A DNA stretch of 64,000 nt from Pseudomonas frederiksbergensis. GTDB taxonomy: Bacteria; Pseudomonadota; Gammaproteobacteria; Pseudomonadales; Pseudomonadaceae. This document shows positions 1-8,590 of the stretch, piece after piece. Under the pieces are notes generated by a model, which did no database searches, had not been told where the DNA came from, and was given only the letters and a program-made list of their open reading frames with translations. The stretch is taken from assembly GCF_035751725.1 (NCBI RefSeq), contig NZ_CP142104.1, forward strand, positions 682,001-746,000, written 5' to 3'. The translations under genes and the position numbers were made by a program. How positions within the stretch are numbered: the first letter of the stretch is position 1; each line of letters opens with the position of its first letter.

Positions 1-1934
1 GCTCGTTCGCCATCAATGGCAACCTGGCGGTGATTTGGCGCCGCGAGCTCGACGAAGGTGGCTGGCGGGCATGGTTGCCATGGCCGCACGTGGTGGCCGA
101 GGACCTGACCCTGGGAAACCCGGAATGGTCGAAGACCCCACAGATGGTCACGCTCAAGCGCGTTGAGTTGCGCGTTTCACCCTTGGCATTGCTGGCCCGG
201 CGGGTGGCCATCCCGCGTATCGACCTGACAGGGCCCGACGCCAGCCTGCAGCGCCTGGCCGATGGTCGCGCCAACTGGATCTTCCAGTTCGATCCGAAGG
301 ACCCGGACGCCGAACCGTCCAGCTGGGTCGTGGACATCGGCGCCATTGGTTTTGACAAGGGGCACGTCACGCTGGATGACCAGACGCTCAAGACCCGGCT
401 CGACGTGTTGGTCGACCCGTTGGGCAAGCCGATTCCCTTCAGCGATATCGTCGGCGAAACAACCGCGAAAAGAACCCGCGAGCAGGGTTCGTCTCCCCAG
501 GACTATGCCTTTGCCTTCAAGGTCGACGGGCAATATCACGGGCAGAGTCTCAGCGGATCCGGCAAGGTCGGTGGCCTGCTGGCGTTGCAGGATGCGGCGC
601 AACCTTTCCCGCTACAGGCCCAGGCGAAGATCGCCGATACCCGCGTCGAACTGGCCGGTACCCTGACCGACCCGAAAAACCTCGGCGCCCTGGATCTGCG
701 TTTGAAACTGGCCGGCAACAGCCTGGCCAATCTTTATCCGCTGACGGGTGTGACCCTGCCGGATTCGCCCCCTTATTCCACGGATGGTCGATTGATCGCC
801 AAGCTCCGTGAGCCGGACGGCGCCCAGTTTCGCTATGAGGCGTTCAACGGCAAGATCGGCGACAGCGACATTCACGGCAACCTGGCCTATGTCGCCAGCC
901 AGCCCCGGCCCAAACTCAGCGGCGCGCTGGTCTCCGATCAGTTGTTGTTCAGCGATTTGGCGCCGCTGATCGGCGCAGACTCCAACGCAGAACAAAAAGC
1001 CCGTGGGGGCGCCAGCAAACAGCCGTCCGACAAGGTACTGCCGGTGGAAGAATTCCGCACCGAACGCTGGAGCGTGATGGATGCCGACGTGGAGTTCACC
1101 GGCAAGCGTATCGTCCACAGCGAGCAGTTGCCGTTTACCGACCTCTACACGCATTTGGTGCTCAACGATGGCCAACTTAGCCTGGAACCCCTGCGCTTTG
1201 GCGTGGCCGGCGGCCGGCTCGATGCGCAGATCCGCCTCAACGGCCACACCCAGCCTCTCGAAGGCCAAGCTAAATTGACCGCGCGAGGCTTCAAGCTCAA
1301 GCAGCTGTTCCCGGGGTTCGAACCGATGAAGACCAGTTTCGGTGAACTCAACGGCGACGCGGATATTTCCGGGCGCGGCAACTCGGTGGCGGCGTTGCTG
1401 GGCACGTCCAACGGCACCCTGAAGATGCTCATCAACGACGGCGCCATCAGCCGCGAGCTGATGGAGCTGGCGGGGCTAAACGTGGGCAACTACGTGGTGG
1501 GGAAAATCTTTGGCGACAAGGAAGTGAAGATCAACTGCGCAGCGGCTGATTTCGATATCAAGACCGGCCTGGCAACCACGCGCCTGTTCGTATTCGATAC
1601 CGAGAACGCGATTATCTATATCGACGGCACGGCGAACATGGCCACCGAACAACTGGACCTGACCGTCACGCCCGAGTCCAAGGGCTGGCGGTTGATTTCC
1701 CTGCGCTCGCCGCTATACGTGCGAGGTCCCTTTGGAAAGCCTGCCGCAGGGGTCAAGGCCGTACCGCTGATGCTGCGCGGTGCCGGCATGGTTGCCCTGG
1801 GTGTCATCGCCGCGCCGGCGGCGGGGCTGTTGGCCCTGGTGGCACCCAGCGGCGGCGAGCCGAACCAGTGCGCGCCGTTGCTGGAGCAGATGAAGGCGGG
1901 CAAGGCGCCGGTGACCGTCAAGCCCACCCGATAG
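1..1934 (+). CDS. AsmA family protein (5' end outside window)
   Basis: The reading frame is open from the first bases of the window through a GTG codon at 30 to the stop at 1932-1934, so the true start lies upstream and about 643 residues are seen. AsmA-family proteins are large inner-membrane-anchored, mostly periplasmic beta-rich proteins linked to outer-membrane lipid homeostasis. The visible part has the repeated 'DxxxxGxLxL' style beta segments, the 'GNAxIYIDGTANMATEQLDLTVTP' type C-terminal block (about residues 530-560 of the visible part) and a hydrophobic Ala/Gly-rich stretch near the C terminus, all typical of the AsmA C-terminal half. Family assignment is firm; the exact paralog cannot be named without the N terminus. 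Confidence 0.85.
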   Translation, partial: SFAINGNLAVIWRRELDEGGWRAWLPWPHVVAEDLTLGNPEWSKTPQMVTLKRVELRVSPLALLARRVAIPRIDLTGPDASLQRLADGRANWIFQFDPKDPDAEPSSWVVDIGAIGFDKGHVTLDDQTLKTRLDVLVDPLGKPIPFSDIVGETTAKRTREQGSSPQDYAFAFKVDGQYHGQSLSGSGKVGGLLALQDAAQPFPLQAQAKIADTRVELAGTLTDPKNLGALDLRLKLAGNSLANLYPLTGVTLPDSPPYSTDGRLIAKLREPDGAQFRYEAFNGKIGDSDIHGNLAYVASQPRPKLSGALVSDQLLFSDLAPLIGADSNAEQKARGGASKQPSDKVLPVEEFRTERWSVMDADVEFTGKRIVHSEQLPFTDLYTHLVLNDGQLSLEPLRFGVAGGRLDAQIRLNGHTQPLEGQAKLTARGFKLKQLFPGFEPMKTSFGELNGDADISGRGNSVAALLGTSNGTLKMLINDGAISRELMELAGLNVGNYVVGKIFGDKEVKINCAAADFDIKTGLATTRLFVFDTENAIIYIDGTANMATEQLDLTVTPESKGWRLISLRSPLYVRGPFGKPAAGVKAVPLMLRGAGMVALGVIAAPAAGLLALVAPSGGEPNQCAPLLEQMKAGKAPVTVKPTR

Positions 1935-1974
1935 CCAGACTTGCAGTCGGTCGGCGATGACGCCCTGGGGCGAA

Positions 1975-2505
1975 TCAGAGATCGGCCAGGATATCGGCCA
2001 TGTCATCGGCGTGCTCTTCTTCCTGGGCCAGGATGTCCTCGAAGATGCGCCGCGTGGTCGGGTCTTTTTCGCCGATGTACTGCACGATTTCCCGGTAGCT
2101 GTCGATGGCTATGCGTTCGGCTACCAGATCTTCGAACACCATTTCCTTGAGCGTATTGCCCGCCACGTACTGGGCATGGGAATGCCGGGTCAACAGGTCG
2201 GGGTTGAATTCCGGTTCGCCGCCCAGCTGTACGATGCGTTCGGCGAGCCGGTCGGCGTGCTCGGATTCCTGGTTGGCGTGTTCGAGGAACTCGCTCGCCG
2301 CGACGCTTGCCTTCAGGCCGGTGGCCATGAAGTAGTGCCGCTTGTAGCGCAGCGTACAGACCAGCTCGGTGGCCAGTGCTTCGTTGAGCAGGCGGATGAT
2401 TTCCTGGCGGTCGGCGCTGTAGCCTTCGGTGACCGCGCCGTTCTGGACGTTCTGGCGCGCACGTTCGCGCAAGGTCGTGACGTCGGATAAGTGCATGTCG
2501 CTCAT
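1975..2505 (-). CDS. Ferritin-like diiron protein (bacterioferritin family)
   Basis: A 176-residue four-helix-bundle protein, the usual length for bacterioferritin/Dps-like iron storage or detoxification proteins in the cytoplasm. Candidate diiron ligands are visible in the expected order: a Glu in 'NEALATEL', an ExxH in 'ANQESEHAD', a Glu in 'EDLVAERIAIDSY', and a second ExxH in 'AQEEEHADDM'. The start at 2505 was chosen over an in-frame upstream start at 2646 because a good ribosome-binding site (CCAGGAG) lies 6-7 bases before it and homology begins there. The N-terminal 25 residues look disordered. It lies tail to tail with the AsmA gene. Whether it binds haem at a subunit interface cannot be told from sequence alone. 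Confidence 0.85.
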   Translation of the reverse strand: MSDMHLSDVTTLRERARQNVQNGAVTEGYSADRQEIIRLLNEALATELVCTLRYKRHYFMATGLKASVAASEFLEHANQESEHADRLAERIVQLGGEPEFNPDLLTRHSHAQYVAGNTLKEMVFEDLVAERIAIDSYREIVQYIGEKDPTTRRIFEDILAQEEEHADDMADILADL

Positions 2506-2561
2506 CTCGTTCTCCTGGAGGCTGATCCGGTTTGGCGTCACGCTCTGCTGGCGCGATCGCT

Positions 2562-3503
2562 CTAGTTCTGAGCGACGCTGTCCTGGAAAAGTTTTACCGG
2601 ATTTTTCAGTGCGTGCCCGGACAGGCGTGCTTCTTCCTCTACCCATTGGAAAAATGCCCGCACGGGCGGGTGCCGCTCACGTCCCGGCACGCACAGCGCG
2701 CTGTAGCCTGCGCCATTGACCTGGACGTGCGGGCGATAACCCACGAGCAGGCCGCTGGCGACGCTTTGCGAAGCGAGGATGTTGCTCGCCAATACCAGGC
2801 CTTGGCCGGCAATGGCGGCTTGCAAGGCGTAGTGCTCTTCGTCGTATTCACGCATGCAAGGCTGCTGGCTCATCCAGTTTTCCGCTGCCTGGGTGCACCA
2901 GGCATCCCAGCCATGGGCGTACAGCTTGGAATTGTGCCAACGCACACTGATCAGCGTCGGCGGCTGCCGGGTGGCCAGCGCGACTTGTTCCGGTGAGCCA
3001 TACACGCCGAAGCTCTCTTCAAACAGGCACAGGCCGTAAAGGTTCGAGTAACCGTCCAGGCTGTAGCGCACCACCAGGTCGACGCTGGCGTCCTGATGCA
3101 GGTCGATGACCTCGCAATGAGTGTCCAGCCGCACCTTGATGTTTGGATGGCGCGCGTAAAACCGTCCCAGGCGCGGCACCAGCCACAGGGCGGCAAACGC
3201 CGCGGTGGTGGAAATCGTCAGATGAGTGGTGCTGCGCAGCGGACGGAGGCTGTCGACGCTTTGCGCAACTTCCAGCAATGCCCCGTGCAGGCTGTGGAAC
3301 AGGCGTTGCCCGGCGTCGGTGAGACGCACCCGACGCGGCAGGCGTTCGAACAACTGCGCCCCCAGCCAGGTTTCCAGTGAGCGGATCTGGTGGGAAATCG
3401 CCGTTGGCGTGACCGAAAGCTCTTCAGCCGCCGCCTTGAAGCTGAGCAAGCGGGCAGCGGACTCGAAGGCGCGCAAGGCGTTCAGGGGCAGGCTGGCAAA
3501 CAT
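2562..3503 (-). CDS. LysR-family transcriptional regulator (GcvA-like)
   Basis: This 313-residue protein has an N-terminal winged helix-turn-helix ('FKAAAEELSVTPTAISHQIRSLE', about residues 20-45) followed by the periplasmic-binding-protein-like LysR effector domain ('LTISTTAAFAALWLVPRLGRF' begins the domain). The start at 3503 is supported by GGAG seven bases upstream. It is divergent from the azoreductase-like gene at 3634, the classical arrangement of a LysR regulator with its target. An 18-base perfect palindrome in the shared 130-bp spacer is a likely operator. The inducer is unknown; azoreductase/quinone chemistry is suggested only by the neighbour. Confidence 0.9.
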   Translation of the reverse strand: MFASLPLNALRAFESAARLLSFKAAAEELSVTPTAISHQIRSLETWLGAQLFERLPRRVRLTDAGQRLFHSLHGALLEVAQSVDSLRPLRSTTHLTISTTAAFAALWLVPRLGRFYARHPNIKVRLDTHCEVIDLHQDASVDLVVRYSLDGYSNLYGLCLFEESFGVYGSPEQVALATRQPPTLISVRWHNSKLYAHGWDAWCTQAAENWMSQQPCMREYDEEHYALQAAIAGQGLVLASNILASQSVASGLLVGYRPHVQVNGAGYSALCVPGRERHPPVRAFFQWVEEEARLSGHALKNPVKLFQDSVAQN

Positions 3504-3528
3504 TGCAAATCTCCGCACGGATGAAATG

Positions 3529-3546
3529 AGTTCATCTCGATGAACT
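3529..3546. promoter_or_regulatory. Palindromic operator candidate between LysR gene and azoreductase gene
   Basis: AGTTCATC-TC-GATGAACT is a perfect 8-bp inverted repeat with a 2-bp spacer, 26 bp upstream of the LysR start and 88 bp upstream of the oxidoreductase start. LysR-type proteins typically bind dyads containing T-N11-A, which this contains. Function is inferred from position. Confidence 0.55.
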
Positions 3547-3633
3547 AACGCTCATTTGAGAGTAAGCGCTACCGGGACTCAAGCTAAAGGCCACAAAGCA
3601 GTTCCGATTGTAGTCGCAATGAAGGAGTTAGAG

Positions 3634-4272
3634 ATGAACAGTATTCTTGTCGTACAAGGCAGCCCCCGTGGCGAGCGTTCCCACTCCCGACGTCTGACGG
3701 AGACGTTCATGCAGGCCTGGCAGGGCGCCAACCCCCAGTCCCGGTCGACTCGCCGCGAGGTGGGGCGCACCGTCCTCCCGGCAGTCAACGAAGCCTTTAT
3801 CGCTGCGGCGTTTTATCCCGAGCCCCAGGCGCGACCGTTGACCATGCAGGCCGACCTGGCGTTGAGCGATGCGCTGGTGGCCGAACTGCAAGCCCATGAC
3901 CGCCTGGTGATCTCCGCACCCATGCACAATTTCGGGGTGCCCAGCGGTGTGAAGGCCTGGGTCGACCAGATCGTACGCATCGGCGTGACGTTCAACCACA
4001 GTCTCGACAACGGAGTTTCGCAGTACGAGCCGCTGGTGTCGGGCAAGAAGGCGCTAATCGTGACCAGTCGCGGCGATTTCGGCTTTGGCCCCGGCGGCCA
4101 GCTGGAGGCAATGAATCATGCCGACACGTGGCTGCGGGCGGTCCTGGGTTTTATCGGCATCAACGACGTGACGGTGATAGCCGCCGAAGGCGAGGAATCG
4201 GCCGAGCACAGCTTCGCGCGTTCCTATGCCGAGGCCGAGCAGCGCTTGCTGGCACTGGCGCGGACGTTCTGA
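3634..4272 (+). CDS. azoR: FMN-dependent NADH-azoreductase family protein (AzoR-like)
   Basis: A 212-residue flavodoxin-fold oxidoreductase. The phosphate-binding start '[16 protein letters not shown]' and '[27 protein letters not shown]' match the FMN-binding loops of the AzoR (formerly AcpD) family, which reduces azo compounds and quinones with NAD(P)H in the cytoplasm. AAGGAG lies seven bases before the ATG at 3634, so this start is preferred to the in-frame ATG at 3619 and to upstream alternatives. It is divergently transcribed from a LysR gene that probably controls it. It could be named quinone reductase as well as azoreductase; substrate is not predictable. Confidence 0.85.
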   Translation: MNSILVVQGSPRGERSHSRRLTETFMQAWQGANPQSRSTRREVGRTVLPAVNEAFIAAAFYPEPQARPLTMQADLALSDALVAELQAHDRLVISAPMHNFGVPSGVKAWVDQIVRIGVTFNHSLDNGVSQYEPLVSGKKALIVTSRGDFGFGPGGQLEAMNHADTWLRAVLGFIGINDVTVIAAEGEESAEHSFARSYAEAEQRLLALARTF

Positions 4273-4374
4273 TGGACTGGGCCCTGCTATGACCGGGCTG
4301 AAGTGACGTGGGTGTCATAGACTGGTCATCATCGGTACTGATGCTGACCACCTCTTGATCGCAAGGATGTCGCC

Positions 4375-5265
4375 ATGTCGCAACGCTGTGCCACTCGTTA
4401 CCCGCTGGTGCTGGTCCCGGGCATGCTCGGTTTCATTCGCCTGGTGTTGTATCCGTACTGGTATGGCATCGTGGAGGCTCTGCGCCGGGGCGGGGCCGTG
4501 GCGATCCCGGTGAAGGTCTCGCCCTTGCACTCGTCCGAGGTTCGCGGCGAGCAGTTGCTGGCGCGGATCGAGGAAATCCTGAAGCAAACCGGTGCACAGA
4601 AAGTCAACTTGATCGGCCACAGCCAGGGCGCCCTCAGTGCCCGCTACGCCGCGGCCAAGCGCCCGGACTTGGTGGCGTCGGTCACTTCGGTGGCCGGCAC
4701 CAACCACGGCTCCGAACTGGCCGACTACCTGCAAACCCATTATCCGGCCGACAGCGCCAAGGGCCGGGTGCTCAGTGCCTTGCTGCGGCTGATCAACGCC
4801 ATCATGAGCCGCTTGGACACCGGCTATCGCGGACCTCGGCTGCCGGCTGACCTGCAGGCCTCCCATGCCTCACTGACGACCGCGGGCGTGGCGCTGTTCA
4901 ACGAGCGTTACCCACAGGGCTTGCCGCAAGCCTGGGGTGGGCACGGCCCGGAAGAGGTCAATGGCGTGCGTTATTACTCCTGGTCGGGAACGTTGCAGCC
5001 GGGCAAGACCGATAAAGGGCGCAACCTGTTCGACGGCACCAACCGCACTTGCCGTTTGTTTGCCCGCACCTTTGTCAGGGAAGCGGGACAATGCGACGGC
5101 ATGGTCGGGCGCTACAGTTCGCACCTGGGGACCGTGATCCGGGATGATTATCCGCTGGACCACTTCGACATCGTCAATCAGTCGTTAGGGCTGGTGGGCA
5201 AGGGAGCAGAGCCGATCCGGCTGTTTGTCGAGCATGCCGAGCGGTTGAAGGCGGCCGGGGTGTAG
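4375..5265 (+). CDS. Alpha/beta-hydrolase, family I lipase-like (no signal peptide)
   Basis: This 296-residue protein aligns by motif with Pseudomonas/Burkholderia lactonizing lipases. The oxyanion-loop start is 'LVLVPGMLGF', the nucleophile is Ser83 in GHSQG, the acid is Asp241 in 'CDGMVG' and the base is His263 in 'LDHFDIVNQ'. The 22-residue Asp-His spacing equals that of P. aeruginosa LipA (Asp229/His251, from memory). Unlike exported family I.1/I.2 lipases it begins almost directly at the mature-like N terminus, with no hydrophobic leader and no lipase foldase gene beside it. It is therefore probably cytoplasmic or exported by another route. Substrate could be triacylglycerol or another ester. 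Confidence 0.8.
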   Translation: MSQRCATRYPLVLVPGMLGFIRLVLYPYWYGIVEALRRGGAVAIPVKVSPLHSSEVRGEQLLARIEEILKQTGAQKVNLIGHSQGALSARYAAAKRPDLVASVTSVAGTNHGSELADYLQTHYPADSAKGRVLSALLRLINAIMSRLDTGYRGPRLPADLQASHASLTTAGVALFNERYPQGLPQAWGGHGPEEVNGVRYYSWSGTLQPGKTDKGRNLFDGTNRTCRLFARTFVREAGQCDGMVGRYSSHLGTVIRDDYPLDHFDIVNQSLGLVGKGAEPIRLFVEHAERLKAAGV

Positions 5266-5398
5266 CCAGCTTGCTCCGGGCGGCGATCCGACGATGGCGG
5301 CCGCTCAGGCACTAAAGGTCAAAAGATGAAGGTGTAACAGGCCTTGTCTACACTGCACCCCATCGCCGTACCCTCGTGCGGCAACCAGGAGAAACACC

Positions 5399-5671
5399 AT
5401 GAAGATGCTTCGTGTGCCTTTGTTGATGCTCGGTCTGTTGCTGTGCGCCCAGGGCTACGCCGAGACGGCGCAGCAGAACAAGATGACCACCTGCAACGCC
5501 GACGCCAGCGCCAAGGCCCTCAAGGGTGACGAGCGCAAGGCCTTCATGAGCAACTGCCTCAAGGCTACCCCACAGGAGCGCATGAAATCCTGCAACGCCA
5601 CCGCCACCGAGCAGGCGCTGAAGGGTGACGCTCGCAAGGCGTTCATGAGTGAGTGCCTGAAGAAGAAATAA
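5399..5671 (+). CDS. psiF: PsiF repeat-containing small secreted protein
   Basis: A 90-residue protein with a signal peptide (hydrophobic residues 5-17, cleavage near 'GYAE') and two copies of the PsiF repeat, each with the pattern C-N-A-x-A-x-x-x-A-L-K-G-D-x-R-K-A-F-M-S-x-C-L. Two Cys per repeat suggest disulfides in the periplasm. The family is named phosphate-starvation-inducible, but its biochemical role is unknown. I see no convincing PhoB box in the 130 bases upstream, so regulation by phosphate here is unproven. GGAG lies 9 bases before the ATG. Confidence 0.88.
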   Translation: MKMLRVPLLMLGLLLCAQGYAETAQQNKMTTCNADASAKALKGDERKAFMSNCLKATPQERMKSCNATATEQALKGDARKAFMSECLKKK

Positions 5672-5782
5672 GCGCCGCAATCTTCTGAACCCTGGCACAA
5701 ATCGGCCGATACAATCCCTAGTGCTGCCAGCGGATCGCTGGCAGACTGCCGATCCTTTCACGCCGTTTTGTCCTGGGGCTGT

Positions 5783-6796
5783 ATGCCAACGTTTTCTCAG
5801 CGTCATGTGTTGTTGGTGATCAGTTGGGTGATCATTTTTGGTGGGTTGTTGCTGGTGCTGCCGCTGCGCCTGTTGCCGAGCCTGTTGGCCGGATTGCTGG
5901 TGTTCGAGCTGGTCAACATGCTCACCCCGCAGTTGCAACGCCTGATCGAAGGCCGCCGCGCCCGCTGGCTGGCGGTGGCGTTGCTGGGCACACTGGTCGT
6001 GAGCGTGCTGTCGCTGATCTTCGCCGGGGCTTTCAGTTTCCTGCTGCACGAAGCGGAAAATCCAGGCGCTTCCCTGGACAAATTCATGGCGGTGGTCGAT
6101 CGCGCCCGTGGTCAGTTGCCGCCCTTTATCGATGCTTATCTGCCCGCCAGCGCGGCGGAGTTCCGGGTGGCGATCGGTGATTGGGTGAGCAAGCACTTGA
6201 GCGACTTGCAGCTCGTGGGCAAGGACGCGGCCCACATGTTCGTGACGCTGCTGATTGGCATGGTGTTGGGCGCCATCATCGCCTTGCAGCGCATCCCCGA
6301 CCTGACCAAGCGCAAGCCCTTGGCTGCCGCGCTGTTCGATCGCCTGAACCTGCTGGTCAAGGCGTTTCGCAATATCGTTTTTGCGCAGATCAAGATCTCC
6401 CTGCTCAACACCTTCTTCACCGGGATTTTCCTGGCGGTGGTGCTGCCGCTGTTCGGCATCCAGCTGCCGTTGACCAAGACGCTGATTGTGATGACGTTCC
6501 TGCTGGGGCTGTTGCCGGTGATCGGCAACCTGATGTCCAACACGCTGATCACCGTCGTTGCCCTGTCGCTGTCGATCTGGGTGGCGGTGGCGGCGCTGGG
6601 TTACCTGATCGTGATCCACAAGCTCGAATACTTCCTCAACGCCCGTATCGTCGGCGGGCAGATCAGCGCCAAGTCCTGGGAACTGCTGATGGCGATGCTG
6701 GTGTTCGAAGCCGCGTTCGGCCTGCCGGGGGTGGTGGCGGGGCCGATTTATTATGCGTATCTCAAGAGTGAGTTGAAGCAGGTGGGGATGGTATAG
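5783..6796 (+). CDS. AI-2E/PerM-family membrane transporter
   Basis: A 337-residue integral membrane protein with about seven to eight hydrophobic helices. There is an N-terminal pair (residues ~7-55), a soluble loop ('GASLDKFMAVVDRARGQLP') and a C-terminal cluster containing 'FLLGLLPVIGNLMSNTLI' and the terminal 'EAAFGLPGVVAGPIYYAYLKSEL'. That is the conserved layout of the AI-2E transporter (TqsA/PerM) family. Members export small molecules or act as Na+/H+ antiporters, so signal export is only one possibility. The ATG at 5783 follows GGGG by 5 bases and is preferred to an in-frame TTG at 5768. Confidence 0.85.
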   Translation: MPTFSQRHVLLVISWVIIFGGLLLVLPLRLLPSLLAGLLVFELVNMLTPQLQRLIEGRRARWLAVALLGTLVVSVLSLIFAGAFSFLLHEAENPGASLDKFMAVVDRARGQLPPFIDAYLPASAAEFRVAIGDWVSKHLSDLQLVGKDAAHMFVTLLIGMVLGAIIALQRIPDLTKRKPLAAALFDRLNLLVKAFRNIVFAQIKISLLNTFFTGIFLAVVLPLFGIQLPLTKTLIVMTFLLGLLPVIGNLMSNTLITVVALSLSIWVAVAALGYLIVIHKLEYFLNARIVGGQISAKSWELLMAMLVFEAAFGLPGVVAGPIYYAYLKSELKQVGMV

Positions 6797-6904
6797 CACC
6801 GTCGTCTTACCTGTTATTTTTGACAGTAGACGGTGATTTCGGGAGTCGTTAGCTTCGAGTAAGGGTTTGCATCCCTCGCAAACCCAGCTACCAGGAGCAT
6901 ATCC

Positions 6905-7216
6905 ATGAGTGTAATCACTATCGATGACGAGACATTTACTGTCGAAGTGCATCAATCGAAGATTCCGGTGGTCTTGGCGTTCATAAGCGACAACAAGGCT
7001 AGCGGCAGGATGAAGGATGTCCTTGATCAGTTGGCCCAGGACCTTGGCGGTAAAGTCAAAGTGGCGCAGAAGAAATTTGAAGCAACGGGACTGCTTGAAA
7101 AAAACTACGACGTACAGTCTGCCCCGACGACCCTACTCATCCAGACGGAAACGGTCGTCGGGCAATATTCCTTTGAGTGGTTCAAGAACAAGATCGAGAG
7201 CTCACTCAATCTTTGA
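6905..7216 (+). CDS. Thioredoxin-fold protein lacking the CXXC active site
   Basis: This 103-residue protein follows thioredoxin from end to end: beta1-alpha1 'ETFTVEVHQSKIPVVLAF', the helix 'MKDVLDQLAQDLGGKVKVA', the cis-proline loop 'SAPTTLLI', and the C-terminal helix 'FEWFKNKIESSL'. Where thioredoxin has WCGPC this protein has 'DNKASGRM' and contains no cysteine at all, so it cannot do dithiol exchange. The gene stands alone with its own spacer (108 bp upstream) and CCAGGAG before the ATG. It may be a binding or chaperone-like thioredoxin fold; the partner is unknown. Confidence 0.75.
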   Translation: MSVITIDDETFTVEVHQSKIPVVLAFISDNKASGRMKDVLDQLAQDLGGKVKVAQKKFEATGLLEKNYDVQSAPTTLLIQTETVVGQYSFEWFKNKIESSLNL

Positions 7217-7315
7217 CTTTCAATCTTCGCGAATTGAAACCAATGAAATAATTGGCCAGTTGCGCTCCCTGGTCTGCGGGCCCCACCCGAACAGGCTCGG
7301 CCAGATCAGGGGCGT

Positions 7316-8590
7316 TCAGTCCTGGACTCCGTACCGCTTCATCGCCTCGATCGCCAACCCACTGCCGATACTGCCAAAGATATTGCCTTCCACATGCCGC
7401 GCCTGGGGCAGCATGGCCGAGACGCTGTTGCGCAGTGCCGGGATGCCGCTGGAGCCACCGGTGAAGAACACCGTGTCGACCTGATCGACCCGCACGTTGG
7501 CATCGTTGAGCAACTGCGTGACGCTGTTGCGCACGCGCTCCAACAGGCCGTCGATCGCTGACTCGAACAGGGCGCGGCTCAAGTCCACGCTCAGGCCTGG
7601 CTCGATCCGGTCCAGGGGCACGTGGCGCTGGTCGGCGTGGGTCAGCTGGATCTTGGTTTCTTCCACTTCCATCGCCAACCAGTGCCCGGCGCGCTGTTCG
7701 ATCAGCTTGAACAGCCGGTCGATGCCCGCCGTGTCTTCGATGTCGTAGCGCATGCTGCCCAGGGCCAGGGTGGATTTCTGCGAGTACACCGAGTTGATGG
7801 TGTGCCAGGTCGCCAGGTTCATGTGGTGGCTGGTGGGCATGTAGGCGCCGCTTTTCATCCGGCTGCCGTAGCCGAACAGCGGCATCAGGCCTTGCAGGCT
7901 GAGTTGCTTGTCGAAGTCGGTCCCGCCGATGTGCACGCCGCCGGTCGCCAGGATGTCGGCGTGACGGTTGTCATGCGTGCGCCGCTCGGGCGACAGGCGC
8001 ACCAGGGAAAAGTCCGAGGTACCGCCGCCGATGTCGACGATCAGCACCAGCTCTTCTTTTTCAATGGTCGATTCATAATCGAACGCCGCGGCGATGGGCT
8101 CGTACTGGAACGAAACTTCCTTGAAACCGATGGCGCGGGCCACGTCCACCAAGGTGTTCTCGGCTTCCTGGTCGGCCAGTTCATCGTCGTCGACGAAGAA
8201 CACCGGGCGTCCCAACACCACTTCTTCGAATTCCCGACCGGCGGTGGCTTCGGCGCGTTTCTTCAACTGGCCGATGAACAACCCCAGCAAGTCCTTGAAC
8301 GGCATGGCCGTGCCCAACACGCTGGTGTCGTGCTTGATCAGCTTGGAGCCCAGCAGGCTCTTGAGCGAGCGCATCAACCGGCCTTCGTAGCCCTCCAGGT
8401 ATTCATGCAGGGCCAGGCGGCCATACACCGGACGGCGTTCCTCGAGATTGAAAAAGACCACCGAGGGCAGGGTGATCTTGTCGTCCTCCAGCGCGATCAA
8501 CGTTTCCATGCCGGGGCGCAGCCAGCCGACGGTGGAGTTGGACGTGCCAAAGTCGATGCCGCAGGCACGGGCCGGGGATGCGTTTTTCAT
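7316..8590 (-). CDS. yegD: Hsp70-family protein YegD-like
   Basis: A 424-residue actin/Hsp70 ATPase-fold protein. Phosphate-1 loop 'GIDFGTSNSTVGW' is at residues ~12-24, phosphate-2 'LIVDIGGGTSDFSLV' is mid-protein and the adenosine loop 'VFFTGGSSGIPALR' is near the C terminus. It is about 200 residues shorter than DnaK: the nucleotide-binding domain is present but there is no DnaK-type substrate-binding domain. This matches E. coli YegD, whose role is not defined. Transcribed away from the cbpA-cbpM pair on the other strand, it has no J-protein of its own beside it. Confidence 0.88.
   Translation of the reverse strand: MKNASPARACGIDFGTSNSTVGWLRPGMETLIALEDDKITLPSVVFFNLEERRPVYGRLALHEYLEGYEGRLMRSLKSLLGSKLIKHDTSVLGTAMPFKDLLGLFIGQLKKRAEATAGREFEEVVLGRPVFFVDDDELADQEAENTLVDVARAIGFKEVSFQYEPIAAAFDYESTIEKEELVLIVDIGGGTSDFSLVRLSPERRTHDNRHADILATGGVHIGGTDFDKQLSLQGLMPLFGYGSRMKSGAYMPTSHHMNLATWHTINSVYSQKSTLALGSMRYDIEDTAGIDRLFKLIEQRAGHWLAMEVEETKIQLTHADQRHVPLDRIEPGLSVDLSRALFESAIDGLLERVRNSVTQLLNDANVRVDQVDTVFFTGGSSGIPALRNSVSAMLPQARHVEGNIFGSIGSGLAIEAMKRYGVQD

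Noticed and set aside
5266..5398. PhoB box upstream of psiF
   Set aside because: No convincing pair of CTGTCAT-like 7-mers with the right spacing was seen, despite the family name.
5348..6955. 535-codon open frame on the minus strand over the AI-2E-family gene
   Set aside because: The product is Gln/His/Arg-rich with no domain, typical of antisense frames in GC-rich DNA. The plus-strand gene has helices and family motifs.
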